From Arthrobacter sp. MYb227 (GTDB lineage Bacteria; Actinomycetota; Actinomycetes; Actinomycetales; Micrococcaceae), in assembly GCF_002975435.1 (NCBI RefSeq), contig NZ_PCPT01000001.1, positions 372,001 to 436,000 of the forward strand: a stretch of 64,000 bases of DNA, given 5' to 3'. The notes under the pieces were generated by a model. The model did not search any database. It saw nothing but the letters and a program-made list of their open reading frames with translations, and had not been told where the DNA came from. The translations under genes were made by a program, and so were the position numbers. Below, piece by piece: positions 1 to 8,817 of this stretch. Within the stretch, counting starts at the first letter, position 1, and every line of letters begins with the position of its first letter.

Positions 1-1603
1 CATTGATCGGCACGCCTTCAAGGAGTAGGCCTTGAAGCACGCGCTGGACTTCGGCCAAGGAAAGCAGCCCAGGGATCAACTCCTCAACCGCGGAAGGGTT
101 AATATCCCGCACAGAATCGGTCAGTACGCGTACGTCTTCCCTGCTGAGCAACCGGGCCGCATGAGCATGCACAATCGAGGACAGATGCGTAACGATCACC
201 GAAACCCTGTCAATCGTTGTGGCTCCGGCCATCTCGGCATTGTGTCGAAGCTCCGTGGGAACCCATTTGCCGGCCAGGCCAAAGACCGGTTCCACGACGC
301 TGGCACCGGGAAGTGCCTCGAGGTGGTCGCCCAGCGCAAGAATTTTTCCGCGCGGCGCACTGCCGCGTCCCGCCTCGACCCCTGCGATACGTACAACATA
401 CGTCGCTGGCGGCAGTTCAACCGAGTCCCGGGTGCGCACCGGCGGCAGGACCACCCCAAGTTCCATGGCGACTCGCTTGCGTAGCGCCCTGACCCGGGCC
501 AGCAAATCGTCACCGCCTCCGTTGACCACATCGACTAGGTCTGGTGCCAGCTGAATCTCTAGTGCGTGCACACGCATTTTTTCGATCAGGTCTTCGGTAG
601 TTTCTTTCTGTGGGGCCGAGGCCTGATTTTGAGTTTGCACAGCCGCGATCGCTTCGGCTTTAGCTTTCTGTGCCTTGATCCGTTGCGCGCTGAAGATCAG
701 TAACCCACCGATCAGGACGAAGGGCAACTTTGGCATGCCCGGCACCAGGGCAAGGGCAATGGCTGCCGAACCGGCAATGAGCAGGGCGGTGCGAGATTGA
801 GCAAGTTGGGTTGAAGCACTGGATCCCATGTCATCGGCCGCATTGGACCTAGTGACAATCATGCCCGTGGATACCGCCATCAGCAGTGCGGGGATCTGCG
901 TTGCCAAACCATCACCGATGGTCAGCAATGCATAGGTGTTCAGGGCTTCGCCAACCTGCATTCCGCGCTGCAACATGCCGATCCCGATGCCACCGAGCAG
1001 ATTGATGATGATAATAATGACCCCGGCAATGGCATCGCCCTTGACGAACTTTGATGCACCATCCATCGCACCGTAGAAGTCGGCCTCCGCGGCTACCTCT
1101 GCACGGCGTTCACGTGCTTGAGCATCAGTGATAAGTCCCGCGTTTAGGTCTGCATCAATCGCCATCTGCTTACCGGGCATGGCATCGAGGGTGAATCGTG
1201 CCCCAACTTCTGCCACACGTTCGGCACCCTTAGTGACCACCACAAATTGAATAACAACTAGGATCAGGAAAATCACACAGCCAATGATCAGTGACCCACC
1301 CACGGCAATATTCCCGAATGCTGCAATGACCTCCCCCGCGTACCCATTTCCTAACACCAGTCGAGTTGAGGCGACATTCAGACCCAGGCGCAGCAAGGTT
1401 GCAACCAGCAGCAATGAAGGGAATACCGAGAAATCCAGGGGTCGTTTGGCAAACATGGTGGTCAAGAGGATCACCAAGGCCAAGAGGATACTTACGGCAA
1501 AGAGCACGTCCAACAGGGATGCGGGGATCGGAACCACCAGCAGCATGATGATGCCTACAACGCCCAACGGCACTGCAATCTTTGAGACACTCGCGAATTT
1601 CAT
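1..1603 (-). CDS. flhA: Flagellar export gate protein FlhA (3' end cut by window)
   Basis: FlhA forms the nonameric ring of the flagellar type III export gate; its membrane part uses the proton motive force and its cytoplasmic part docks substrates and chaperones. Reading down from ATG at 1603, about 534 residues are visible: a run of hydrophobic segments over the first ~310 residues, the FHIPEP-family stretch with KFVKGDAIAG in the loop after the fourth segment, a linker near residue 330 and the start of the cytoplasmic domain. The C-terminal ~150 residues lie beyond position 1. It is last in the visible flbD-motAB-fliMNOPQR-flhB-flhA unit. Family assignment is secure. Confidence 0.96.
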   Translation of the reverse strand, partial: MKFASVSKIAVPLGVVGIIMLLVVPIPASLLDVLFAVSILLALVILLTTMFAKRPLDFSVFPSLLLVATLLRLGLNVASTRLVLGNGYAGEVIAAFGNIAVGGSLIIGCVIFLILVVIQFVVVTKGAERVAEVGARFTLDAMPGKQMAIDADLNAGLITDAQARERRAEVAAEADFYGAMDGASKFVKGDAIAGVIIIIINLLGGIGIGMLQRGMQVGEALNTYALLTIGDGLATQIPALLMAVSTGMIVTRSNAADDMGSSASTQLAQSRTALLIAGSAAIALALVPGMPKLPFVLIGGLLIFSAQRIKAQKAKAEAIAAVQTQNQASAPQKETTEDLIEKMRVHALEIQLAPDLVDVVNGGGDDLLARVRALRKRVAMELGVVLPPVRTRDSVELPPATYVVRIAGVEAGRGSAPRGKILALGDHLEALPGASVVEPVFGLAGKWVPTELRHNAEMAGATTIDRVSVIVTHLSSIVHAHAARLLSREDVRVLTDSVRDINPSAVEELIPGLLSLAEVQRVLQGLLLEGVPIN

Positions 1604-1666
1604 GAAGAGGTGTTCCTTAGAGACTTTCGGGGGCGATGAATGAGAAGCGGTGTGTGGTGCAGCTAG

Positions 1667-2818
1667 TTACGTAGGTGGCCGGGCCGCGCGACGGCCCCTG
1701 CCTATAGTGACAGACGCATGTTCTTTCGCTGGGGGTGCCGGTGGCCCCGGGAGCGTATGCACTCCTGTAGCACTTCCACGAGTCTTGAGCGTCATCACGA
1801 ACGCGAGGACCCGGGCCACCTCGTTGTAAGTATCCGACGGGATCTCATCTCCAAGCTCACAGACCGAATGAAGGTTTCTGGCCAGTGGAATATCTTGCAC
1901 CATCGGGATCCGGTGGGTACTTGCTTCCTCACGGATGCGCGATGCAATATTCCCAGATCCCTTGGCCACCACCTTTGGCGCGGATTTTCCCGGCTCATAT
2001 TTCAGCGCCACGGCAACGTGGATGGGGTTCACTATCACCACATCGGAATCGGCGATCGCAGCCATCATACGATTTCGGCTCATCTCCATTTGCCGTGAGC
2101 GCCGTTGCGATTTGATCAACGGGTCACCATCGGATCGTTTGTTTTCGTCGGTGACCTCTTTACGGGTCATCCGTGTATGTTTGCGGTTGCGGCGCATCAC
2201 CACAAAAACATCGAGGGCCGCAAGCACCAACCCGGCGAGGACCGAGGCCCTGATCAACGAGGCTGCCCCGCCGGCCCCGGCACCGAGCAGCGAATTGATC
2301 GGCAGAGAACCAGATTGCAGGAGCAATGGCATCAGTGAAGAAACTACGCTCCAGAGCACCAGACCGATCACGCAGACCTTCAACAGCGCTTTGACACCCT
2401 GCCATAATGCTTGCAAACCAAAAACACGTTTGAAGCCATTGAGCAGATTCAGATTTGCTGGGTCGAGCCTGAATTTCTTAAACCTAATGCCACCCTGTAA
2501 TGCGGCAACCGCCAAGATCACCACCAACACGGCAATGAACAAAGGTGCTAGGGTTTTGGCCAGCGAGCCAAAACCAAGGTCCAACACCTGAACCGCGGAT
2601 TGTTCCTGTGGGTCACCAATCACCCGAGCGATGGCTGCAAATTGTTCTCGCCCTGCATCTTCGGCCAGAGACAGCAGCCCCGGGAGCATGAGTGCTGCCG
2701 CTGCGATACCCAACCAAGCGGTCAAATCCTGCGAGCGGGTCATCTTGCCCTTGGAACGCACCTCCTTCATGCGTTGGGGTGTTGCCTTTTCGCTGCGTTC
2801 CCCCGATTCCTCGCTCAT
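1667..2818 (-). CDS. flhB: Flagellar export switch protein FlhB with an NPIH motif
   Basis: FlhB is the inner-membrane export component whose cytoplasmic domain normally cleaves itself at NPTH to switch export from rod/hook to filament proteins. The 383-residue protein has the charged start MSEESGERSEKATPQRMKE, four hydrophobic segments between ~33 and ~210 and the cytoplasmic domain from ~211. The motif here reads N264-P265-I266-H267; the usual Thr codon is ATC at 2021-2023. Asn and Pro, between which cleavage occurs, are kept. A basic, Pro-rich tail of ~30 residues follows the conserved domain. Its start overlaps fliR by 4 nt. Whether NPIH cleaves normally cannot be judged from sequence. 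Confidence 0.96.
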   Translation of the reverse strand: MSEESGERSEKATPQRMKEVRSKGKMTRSQDLTAWLGIAAAALMLPGLLSLAEDAGREQFAAIARVIGDPQEQSAVQVLDLGFGSLAKTLAPLFIAVLVVILAVAALQGGIRFKKFRLDPANLNLLNGFKRVFGLQALWQGVKALLKVCVIGLVLWSVVSSLMPLLLQSGSLPINSLLGAGAGGAASLIRASVLAGLVLAALDVFVVMRRNRKHTRMTRKEVTDENKRSDGDPLIKSQRRSRQMEMSRNRMMAAIADSDVVIVNPIHVAVALKYEPGKSAPKVVAKGSGNIASRIREEASTHRIPMVQDIPLARNLHSVCELGDEIPSDTYNEVARVLAFVMTLKTRGSATGVHTLPGPPAPPAKEHASVTIGRGRRAARPPT

Positions 2819-3579
2819 GTGCCAAACACCTTGCCCATGGCTTCAAGGCCCGAATGCACCAATGCGGAGACCACCGAGGGCAGCAACACAAACACGGTGC
2901 CGGCCAGCGAAAGCGTCAGGAAGATTTTCAGAGGAAAGCCCATGGCAAAGGCGTTCAGTGCCGGCGCCGCACGAGTCAGCAGGCCCAGCCCAATATCCGC
3001 AAGTACCAAGACCACCAGCAACGGTCCGGCGATCTGGATAGCGGCAACAAACATCTGTCCCACCGAATGCACAAGATTCTCGGCAAGCGCATCAAGCCCC
3101 ACGCCGCCGCCCAGCGGGATGGCGTCAAAGGAACGAAAAAGCCCGGCGAGCACCAATTGGTAGCCATCTGAGGAGACCAATAGGGCTAGGGCTGCCCAGT
3201 GGAAGTACCGGGAGAATTGTGCGCCGTTGACCATCGATTGCGGGTCAAAGCCCTGAGCCATGGCAAAGCCACCAAATAGGTCGATTAGTCCACCGGCGCT
3301 CTGCACTGCGGAAAACAACACCATCACCAAGAAACCGAGTGCTGCCCCGGTGACAAGCTCCAGGATCACGGCTCCCAGGAAGGGCCCGGTGTCCATCAGC
3401 TGGTGCGTACTGCTGAGCTTGGGAGTCACGGCCAGCGCGAGTCCCAGGGCGATAGTGCCCTTGATACGCCCGGGAATCGCATTATGGGAGAAGGGAGGAG
3501 CAATAACAATGAACGCGGTGATCCGCACCGCCGCCAAAAGCATCGCTTCAATGGTTTCCAGGGGCAGCACGACCTGCAC
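2815..3579 (-). CDS. fliR: Flagellar export protein FliR
   Basis: FliR is a core subunit of the FliPQR helical export gate in the membrane. The 254-residue product is very hydrophobic, with about six segments and the family sequence around DLFGGFAMAQGFDPQSM near residues 106-122. Length is typical. It starts 1 nt after the fliQ stop and overlaps flhB by 4 nt, giving the canonical fliP-fliQ-fliR-flhB-flhA order and likely coupled translation. Nothing unusual seen. Confidence 0.95.
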   Translation of the reverse strand: MQVVLPLETIEAMLLAAVRITAFIVIAPPFSHNAIPGRIKGTIALGLALAVTPKLSSTHQLMDTGPFLGAVILELVTGAALGFLVMVLFSAVQSAGGLIDLFGGFAMAQGFDPQSMVNGAQFSRYFHWAALALLVSSDGYQLVLAGLFRSFDAIPLGGGVGLDALAENLVHSVGQMFVAAIQIAGPLLVVLVLADIGLGLLTRAAPALNAFAMGFPLKIFLTLSLAGTVFVLLPSVVSALVHSGLEAMGKVFGT

Positions 3580-3580
3580 G

Positions 3581-3856
3581 TCAGCTGCCCCTCAGCAGTG
3601 CCGGAATCTTGTCGAAGAGTTCGTGAGTAAACAGCACAATTTCGGAAATCATCCAGTGACCGCAGACAAGCAGCGCAATGGAAACTGCGACGGCCTTGGG
3701 CACGAAGGAAAGCGTGACCTCTTGGATCTGGGTCATCGATTGGAAGAGGGAAATCGCGAATCCGACCACTAGGGAGGTGATGAGCACCGGGGCCGCAAGC
3801 TTGGCCGCGATCAGTAGCCCGGAGAGTCCAATGTCCAATACGGCGTTCTGGTCCAT
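3581..3856 (-). CDS. fliQ: Flagellar export protein FliQ
   Basis: FliQ is the small two-helix subunit (about four copies per gate) of the FliPQR export channel. The 91-residue product has two hydrophobic hairpin segments (about 12-38 and 52-75) separated by the conserved QSMTQIQEVTLSFVPK loop, which identifies the family. It lies 3 nt after fliP and 1 nt before fliR in the export-gate gene run. Confidence 0.95.
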   Translation of the reverse strand: MDQNAVLDIGLSGLLIAAKLAAPVLITSLVVGFAISLFQSMTQIQEVTLSFVPKAVAVSIALLVCGHWMISEIVLFTHELFDKIPALLRGS

Positions 3857-3859
3857 GTG

Positions 3860-4666
3860 CTAGCCGCCCAACCGATAGCTGCCAATGAGGGCCGTGATGA
3901 TCAGTCCCCACCCATCAACCAGTACAAAAAGCAGGATCTTGAACGGTAGCGAGATCATTACCGGTGGAAGCATCATCATGCCCATGGACATCAGCGCGGA
4001 GGAAACCACCAGGTCAATGACCAAGAACGGTACAAAAATGACGAAGCCGATGATGAACGCGGCACGCAGCTCGGAGATCATAAATGCCGGGATCAACGTT
4101 GTCAGCGGAACATCGGCAGCCGTTTCCGGGTTCGGCAAGTCCGCGGCGCGGGTCATCAGTGCAATGTCTGCCTCACGGGTGTGCGCCAGCATGAAATCTG
4201 CAAGCGGTTTAACCCCGACCTCCATGGCCTGGTTGAAATCGAGTGTGCCGGCCAGATAAGGCTGAACACCCAGCTCGTTCATGGAAGTGAGCACCGGAGA
4301 CATGATGAAGAGGGACAGGAACAAGGCGAGGCCCGCGAGTACCTGGTTGGGCGGAATCGTCGGCAACGCCAAGGCGTTACGAGTCATGGCAAGCACCACA
4401 AAAATCTTCGTGAAGGAGCTCATCATCAGTAACAGCGCCGGTGCCACCGAGAGCAAGGTGATGGCGATCAGCGTGACAATGGCCGAGCTAGGAGTTCCGT
4501 TAGGTCCGTTAATTTCCACCGAAAGGCCACCGCCCTCGGGGGCGGAGGGGTCAACGGGTGCTGCCCACACGGCACCGGTGCTCACCAGGTTCGAAAGCAC
4601 CACCAGGACGAGCACCGCGAAGAGCTGCACCAGGGGCCGAAAACGTTTCGAGGCAAGCAGACTCAC
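3860..4666 (-). CDS. fliP: Flagellar export protein FliP
   Basis: FliP is the main (five-copy) subunit of the export gate. The 268-residue protein begins with a cleavable-looking signal peptide (basic start, then a hydrophobic stretch to ~32 ending at WA), as is usual for FliP. It then has a hydrophobic segment near 62-84, the FTKIFVVLAMTRNALALP stretch near 86-103, and the C-terminal membrane pair with GMMMLPPVMISLPFKILLFV. It overlaps fliO by 4 nt. Confidence 0.96.
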   Translation of the reverse strand: MSLLASKRFRPLVQLFAVLVLVVLSNLVSTGAVWAAPVDPSAPEGGGLSVEINGPNGTPSSAIVTLIAITLLSVAPALLLMMSSFTKIFVVLAMTRNALALPTIPPNQVLAGLALFLSLFIMSPVLTSMNELGVQPYLAGTLDFNQAMEVGVKPLADFMLAHTREADIALMTRAADLPNPETAADVPLTTLIPAFMISELRAAFIIGFVIFVPFLVIDLVVSSALMSMGMMMLPPVMISLPFKILLFVLVDGWGLIITALIGSYRLGG

Positions 4667-5160
4667 AGCGAGCGTCCCGTCTTCAGCGCTGTCCAGGCAT
4701 TTCGCCAGGTCTGCGCAGAGAGAATCGACCCAGCCAGTGGTGAGGTAGCTGCAAGGCTCGAAGGCTCACCGTGGTTTCCGGTTTCCGTTGGTGCGGCGCC
4801 GGTAAGCTTCTGCAGGGTCGCGGCGAAGGATCGCGAGCGTTGTTCGGCGGAACCATCCTGGTCTTGCCCGGCTACCGGATCAAGCACCAGGGGTTCGGGG
4901 GCTTCAAAGCTGTCGAGCACGTTAATCGAGGACTCCCCCACGCCCAGCAGATAGCGGCGCCCCTGTACGTCTAGGAGCACCACAGCGGATTTTGGTCCGA
5001 TGCTTTGGCGTTCAACGACATTCACCCGGTTGGTCTGCTGCGTGCCGAAACGTGGAAGGATGCGCTTGCGTAGGTAAAACAGGAGCCCGAGCACCGCGGC
5101 CAGTGAAATAATGACCCGTAGCAACAGGAAAAAATTCTCCAAGCTAGGACAAACCCTCAT
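4663..5160 (-). CDS. fliO: Flagellar assembly protein FliO
   Basis: FliO is a small membrane protein that helps FliP assemble into the gate. The 165-residue product has one hydrophobic segment near residues 11-27 (VIISLAAVLGLLFYL), followed by a basic anchor and a cytoplasmic part with the family pattern RVNVVERQSIGPKSAVVLLDVQGR. Sequence conservation is low in this family, so position between fliN and fliP is part of the case. The ATG start overlaps fliN by 17 nt without a clear Shine-Dalgarno; a TTG seven codons in is an alternative. Confidence 0.85.
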   Translation of the reverse strand: MRVCPSLENFFLLLRVIISLAAVLGLLFYLRKRILPRFGTQQTNRVNVVERQSIGPKSAVVLLDVQGRRYLLGVGESSINVLDSFEAPEPLVLDPVAGQDQDGSAEQRSRSFAATLQKLTGAAPTETGNHGEPSSLAATSPLAGSILSAQTWRNAWTALKTGRSL

Positions 5161-5890
5161 TCACATCAAGGATCTTGGTAATGCGCACACCGTAGTCCTG
5201 ATCCATGACTACAACTTCGCCGAGCGCTATTAAGCGTCCATTGAGTAGGATGTCTGCGGGTGCTCCGGCGGAACGGTCAAGTTCCACCACGGCGCCTGGT
5301 TCAAGATTTAACACGTCACGCACCGACATACGGGTACGCCCAATTTCTACCGTCAAGGCCATTTCCACATTGCTGATGCGACCCAGCCGGGCAGAGACGT
5401 CCTCGCGGTCTTCCCGCTGCGTATTCGCAGTGGATTCGAGAGTTGCGTGTTCACGGATCCGCAGGGCATACCAGCCAATGACAGATCCGTCACTGGCAAG
5501 TTCAAAGCACACTGTCTCGGCATCCCCGAGCAACGCTTCGGCACCAACGATGGCATCGGTGGACAAAGCCCCAGCGCCGAGCACCCCGGTTGCGGCATCC
5601 AACGCCGGACGCAAAACATCGGCGGTGGAGATCAGTGAGCCGGCTCCGCCAGGAGTTCCGCCAAGCAGTGGGGCCTGGATGCAAATGATCACGTCTGCCG
5701 AAAGTTGCCCGACGAATGTTGCACCAACAATTTCACCCATGGCCGTGAGCATTGAGGCATCCCGTGCCCCCGCAAGGAGCCTGGCCTGCACCGGCGCCGG
5801 GGTGGGAAGCATCGCGGCAAGAGCTTCGGCGGATGCTGAATAAAGCGCCGTCGAATGTAGCGCTGGGGTGCCTGATGGCGCGGGAATCAT
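5144..5890 (-). CDS. fliN: Flagellar switch protein FliN with extra N-terminal domain
   Basis: FliN forms the lower part of the rotor C-ring. The last ~80 residues of this 248-residue protein are a standard SpoA/FliN domain (NVEMALTVEIGRTRMSVRDV, then LNGRLIALGEVVVMDQDYGVRI). The first ~165 residues are not found in short FliN proteins and resemble the CheC-like part of FliY in size and place, but where CheC enzymes have an E-x3-N motif this protein has EIVGA around residue 53, so phosphatase activity looks unlikely. It lies 2 nt downstream of fliM. FliN is firm; FliY-like ancestry is inference. Confidence 0.9.
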   Translation of the reverse strand: MIPAPSGTPALHSTALYSASAEALAAMLPTPAPVQARLLAGARDASMLTAMGEIVGATFVGQLSADVIICIQAPLLGGTPGGAGSLISTADVLRPALDAATGVLGAGALSTDAIVGAEALLGDAETVCFELASDGSVIGWYALRIREHATLESTANTQREDREDVSARLGRISNVEMALTVEIGRTRMSVRDVLNLEPGAVVELDRSAGAPADILLNGRLIALGEVVVMDQDYGVRITKILDVNEGLS

Positions 5891-5892
5891 AT

Positions 5893-6849
5893 TTAGGTCT
5901 CCTCGGTAGAAACGATAACGGCGGCGATCCGACCGCTCCGGGTGCCAGCCGCGGCGGTGCCCATACGGCGTCCCTCCACGGAAAGCTCAAAGGGTTTATG
6001 TGTGGGATGCGGCAATGGCAGCACATCGCCCACCGCCAGATTCAAAATAGTGCCGGAGGTCACCACGGCAGGGCTCAGCGCCAAGGCAACATCCACCGGA
6101 ATCCCGGCCAAGGAATCGCTGAGCAGTTCACCGGCGTTTTCGATGGGGCCAGAGGGATTGGTTTCGCCCAGCTGCGCCATGATCAATTCCGCGGGTACCG
6201 CGATGCTGGCCAAAGTGCTGCGCTCACCCACACGTACGCGCAGCGATACGGCAATAACCAGTTCCGATTTGGTAGCTGCCTGAGCAAATTGCGAATTGTG
6301 CTGGATGCTGGCCACACTCAACTGATCTTGCAGGAGTGCACCCAGTGAATAATGGAGATCTTCGAGCGCTTCGTCCATGAGCCCGCGAACCAAGGTTTGT
6401 TCAATCCGGGTGAACTTACGTTCGGGAACATCTGTCGCCGTGGGGCTGCCAAGCATATGCGATATCCAATTCAACGCCGCCGATGCGGGGAACTGGATGA
6501 CCGTGCGGGCGGTTGTTGCCTCGGATTCGCATAAAACCATGGCTGTGGTCGGCGGCAACCCAGTGACGTAGTCATCATAGGACTGCATCGACACGTATTC
6601 GAGAGTCACCTGAGACATGACACGGATTTTGGCAGTGAGCTGAGTCCCCCACTGGCGGGCGAAGGTCTCAAAGGCCAGCTCAAGGACGCGCGCATGCTCG
6701 CGGGCCAATGTAGTTGGCCTACGGAAGTCATAGACCACGGCAAGTGCCGCGGCAGGAGAATTTAGAATCGGGGCGCCCATCACTGGCGGCCCACACACAG
6801 AGGGGTCACTGGCACCACTATCGGACGGCCTCGGCAAATGGTTAGCCAA
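5893..6849 (-). CDS. fliM: Flagellar switch protein FliM without the usual CheY-docking N-terminus
   Basis: FliM is the middle C-ring protein that links FliG to FliN and normally binds CheY-P through an N-terminal LSQ-x-EID helix. The 318-residue protein has the family YDFRRP at 40-45, the central CheC-like domain with a GLMDEALEDL stretch, and a C-terminal SpoA domain from ~245. Its first 35 residues are Pro/Ser/Gly-rich and show no LSQ-x-EID helix. It follows motB after a 65-nt gap and precedes fliN directly. Confidence 0.93.
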   Translation of the reverse strand: MANHLPRPSDSGASDPSVCGPPVMGAPILNSPAAALAVVYDFRRPTTLAREHARVLELAFETFARQWGTQLTAKIRVMSQVTLEYVSMQSYDDYVTGLPPTTAMVLCESEATTARTVIQFPASAALNWISHMLGSPTATDVPERKFTRIEQTLVRGLMDEALEDLHYSLGALLQDQLSVASIQHNSQFAQAATKSELVIAVSLRVRVGERSTLASIAVPAELIMAQLGETNPSGPIENAGELLSDSLAGIPVDVALALSPAVVTSGTILNLAVGDVLPLPHPTHKPFELSVEGRRMGTAAAGTRSGRIAAVIVSTEET

Positions 6850-6914
6850 TTGGTCATGTGGTGTTGAGACGACACAAAAATTCTCAGTGTCGGAAGATTT
6901 CTCCGGGGCCTGCC

Positions 6915-7727
6915 TTAGGTTTGCGGAAGTAGGTTTCTGACGTTCTCCGGCTGGTTAGAGAGTACGACAATGTCCACGCGCCGGTTCTTTGATCGGTCTT
7001 TGGTTCCCTTCAACGGACGTGCGTCGCCGTATCCGACCGAGGAAATCCTGTGCGGTTTCACTCCCCCGTCTTCGACCATGGCCCGTAGCACTCCGGTGGC
7101 CCGGCTTGCCGATAGCTCCCAATTGGTCGGGTATGGATCCACGGGCCGAATTTCGTCGGCAAACCCTTCAATTTCAAAGTGCCGGTTAGTTGGTGCCAGC
7201 ACCGGGGAAATTGAGTTAATAATTTCTCTGGCATTGCTGGTCAGTGCGGCGCTATTGGATCTAAAAAACGTTTCCGCGCTAACTAAACGAACGGTGAGTC
7301 CGCGTTGATTGATGGAAAATTCGGCTGCACCTTTATGGCCCGAGGCTTCCAAACGCTGATCGATGCGAATCTTCAGGTCGTAAAGAGCTTCTTCTTCGGC
7401 CTGGGCAAGTTTGACAAGTTTTTGTTTTGTCGCATCATCGATTTCCGCATTGGCAAGGAGTCCTTCGGAGCCAACAAGTTCGGGAGGAACCACAATGCCT
7501 TGGGCCGTATCGGCGATTTGGCTACTTTCAACCCCGAACCCCGAAGCCAACGAATTCTTTAGCGCAGCAAACTTATCCTGGTCAACTGTTGACATTGCGT
7601 AAAGCACTATGAAGAGGCACATAAGGACCGTGACCATATCCATATATGAGGCCATCCAGCGTTCGTCGGGGCCGTGATGCTCCGCGGGAGCTTTACGTGA
7701 GCGCCGGGAACCGCGCCGGGAACTCAA
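6915..7727 (-). CDS. motB: Flagellar stator protein MotB
   Basis: MotB, with MotA, forms the stator ion channel anchored to peptidoglycan. The 270-residue protein has a basic N-terminus, one membrane helix (about 26-46) with the ion-carrying Asp at residue 30 in YMDMVTVLMCLF, a plug/linker region, and an OmpA-like peptidoglycan-binding domain with EGFADE and NWELSASRA. The helix sequence fits proton-type MotB rather than sodium PomB, though ion choice is inference. It overlaps motA by 4 nt. Confidence 0.96.
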   Translation of the reverse strand: MSSRRGSRRSRKAPAEHHGPDERWMASYMDMVTVLMCLFIVLYAMSTVDQDKFAALKNSLASGFGVESSQIADTAQGIVVPPELVGSEGLLANAEIDDATKQKLVKLAQAEEEALYDLKIRIDQRLEASGHKGAAEFSINQRGLTVRLVSAETFFRSNSAALTSNAREIINSISPVLAPTNRHFEIEGFADEIRPVDPYPTNWELSASRATGVLRAMVEDGGVKPHRISSVGYGDARPLKGTKDRSKNRRVDIVVLSNQPENVRNLLPQT

Positions 7728-8545
7728 GCCGCTTCCTCGAAGTCCTTGAGCAGGTTGTCTTCCGCTTCTGCCTTTGGCTTCTTGCCCTTGGATTTGAGTT
7801 CGTGCGCCGGGGCCATGGCACGCAACCGCTCTTCGAGGAGCATCGGTTGGCTTCCGGCCTGGATGGCTAGTAGACCCTCAACCGCAAGGCTCATGCGTTC
7901 AACTTCGAGTTCGGAGAGGCGACGTAGTCGTGAGCCAATCGGTAGCCAGATGAAGTTTGCCGAGACCAAGCCCCACAGGGTTGCCACGAAGGCCGCAGCA
8001 ATCATGTGTCCGAGCTCGTCTGGCTTAGATAGATTTTCCAAAACGTGTGTCAGCGAGACTACGGTACCGATAATGCCGACCGTCGGTGCGTAACCACCAA
8101 GTGTAGAGAAGTACTTGTGTGCAATTGCGTCGGTGCTTTCACGCGTAGCAATTTCGTCTTCGAGCTGGTCCCGAAGTTCATCTCCGTCGATACCGTCAGC
8201 CATTGATTGCAGGGCACGTCCTAGGAACGGATCTTTGCTCTCCTGTGCCTCTGTTTCGAGGGCCAGTAATCCGTCCTTGCGCGCAATCTCGGCAAGTTGG
8301 ACTAGCCGGGATATTAGTTCCGTGATGGGTGTGATTTTGCCGCGGAATGCCGAAGGGAGCGTCTTGAAAGCAATAATGGTGTCGCTAATCGTGCCACTGG
8401 CGATTCCCACGGCGATGGTTCCAAAGAACACAATGATCATGGGGGCCGGCAAAAGAATCGACGAGACGCTGGCACCCTCCATGAAAAGCATGGTAAACAT
8501 TGCGCCGAAGGCCAGTAGTAGGCCAATGATTGTTGCGGGATCCAA
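7724..8545 (-). CDS. motA: Flagellar stator protein MotA
   Basis: MotA is the pentameric stator subunit that pushes on FliG. The 273-residue protein begins MDPATIIGLLLAFGAMFTML and has two N-terminal membrane helices, a cytoplasmic domain of ~100 residues (about 60-155) and two C-terminal helices, including YAPTVGIIGTVVSL near residues 150-163, the proline-bearing segment that faces MotB. A Lys/Glu-rich tail follows. It lies 12 nt downstream of flbD and overlaps motB. Confidence 0.96.
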   Translation of the reverse strand: MDPATIIGLLLAFGAMFTMLFMEGASVSSILLPAPMIIVFFGTIAVGIASGTISDTIIAFKTLPSAFRGKITPITELISRLVQLAEIARKDGLLALETEAQESKDPFLGRALQSMADGIDGDELRDQLEDEIATRESTDAIAHKYFSTLGGYAPTVGIIGTVVSLTHVLENLSKPDELGHMIAAAFVATLWGLVSANFIWLPIGSRLRRLSELEVERMSLAVEGLLAIQAGSQPMLLEERLRAMAPAHELKSKGKKPKAEAEDNLLKDFEEAA

Positions 8546-8557
8546 GGAAAATGTCCT

Positions 8558-8794
8558 CTATCGAAGCGAAGGTGGTACCGAGGATAGGTCTTCGGTTTTT
8601 TGCAGGCTTGCCAGTGAAATCACTGCCGCACGGTAGTGAACGACCAGTCCAATGACCTCTTCCATGGATTCGGTCACCACATATTTGGCTCCGTTGACCA
8701 TGACAATGACGGTGTCAGGGTTTTCCTGGATCCGTTCAATGAGGTCCGGATTGATAGAAAAGCGGCTCTTATTCAGCCTTGTTACAACAATCAT
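8558..8794 (-). CDS. flbD: FlbD/SwrD family small flagellar protein
   Basis: A 78-residue protein starting MIVVTRLNKSRFSINPDLIE with the pattern PDTVIVMVNGAKYVVTESMEEV, characteristic of the FlbD (SwrD) family found beside motAB in Gram-positive flagellar operons. In Bacillus subtilis SwrD raises motor torque through the stators. Here it is the first gene of the unit that continues with motA-motB-fliM, and a sigma-28-like promoter ends 24 nt upstream of the ATG. It resembles CsrA only in its first few residues and is not that protein. Confidence 0.88.
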   Translation of the reverse strand: MIVVTRLNKSRFSINPDLIERIQENPDTVIVMVNGAKYVVTESMEEVIGLVVHYRAAVISLASLQKTEDLSSVPPSLR

Positions 8795-8817
8795 GTGACC
8801 CGTCCTTTCGCAGGGAA

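Noticed and set aside
8558-8794. csrA
   Set aside because: The first residues (MIVVTR) recall CsrA, but the rest is FlbD/SwrD, and the gene lies beside motA.
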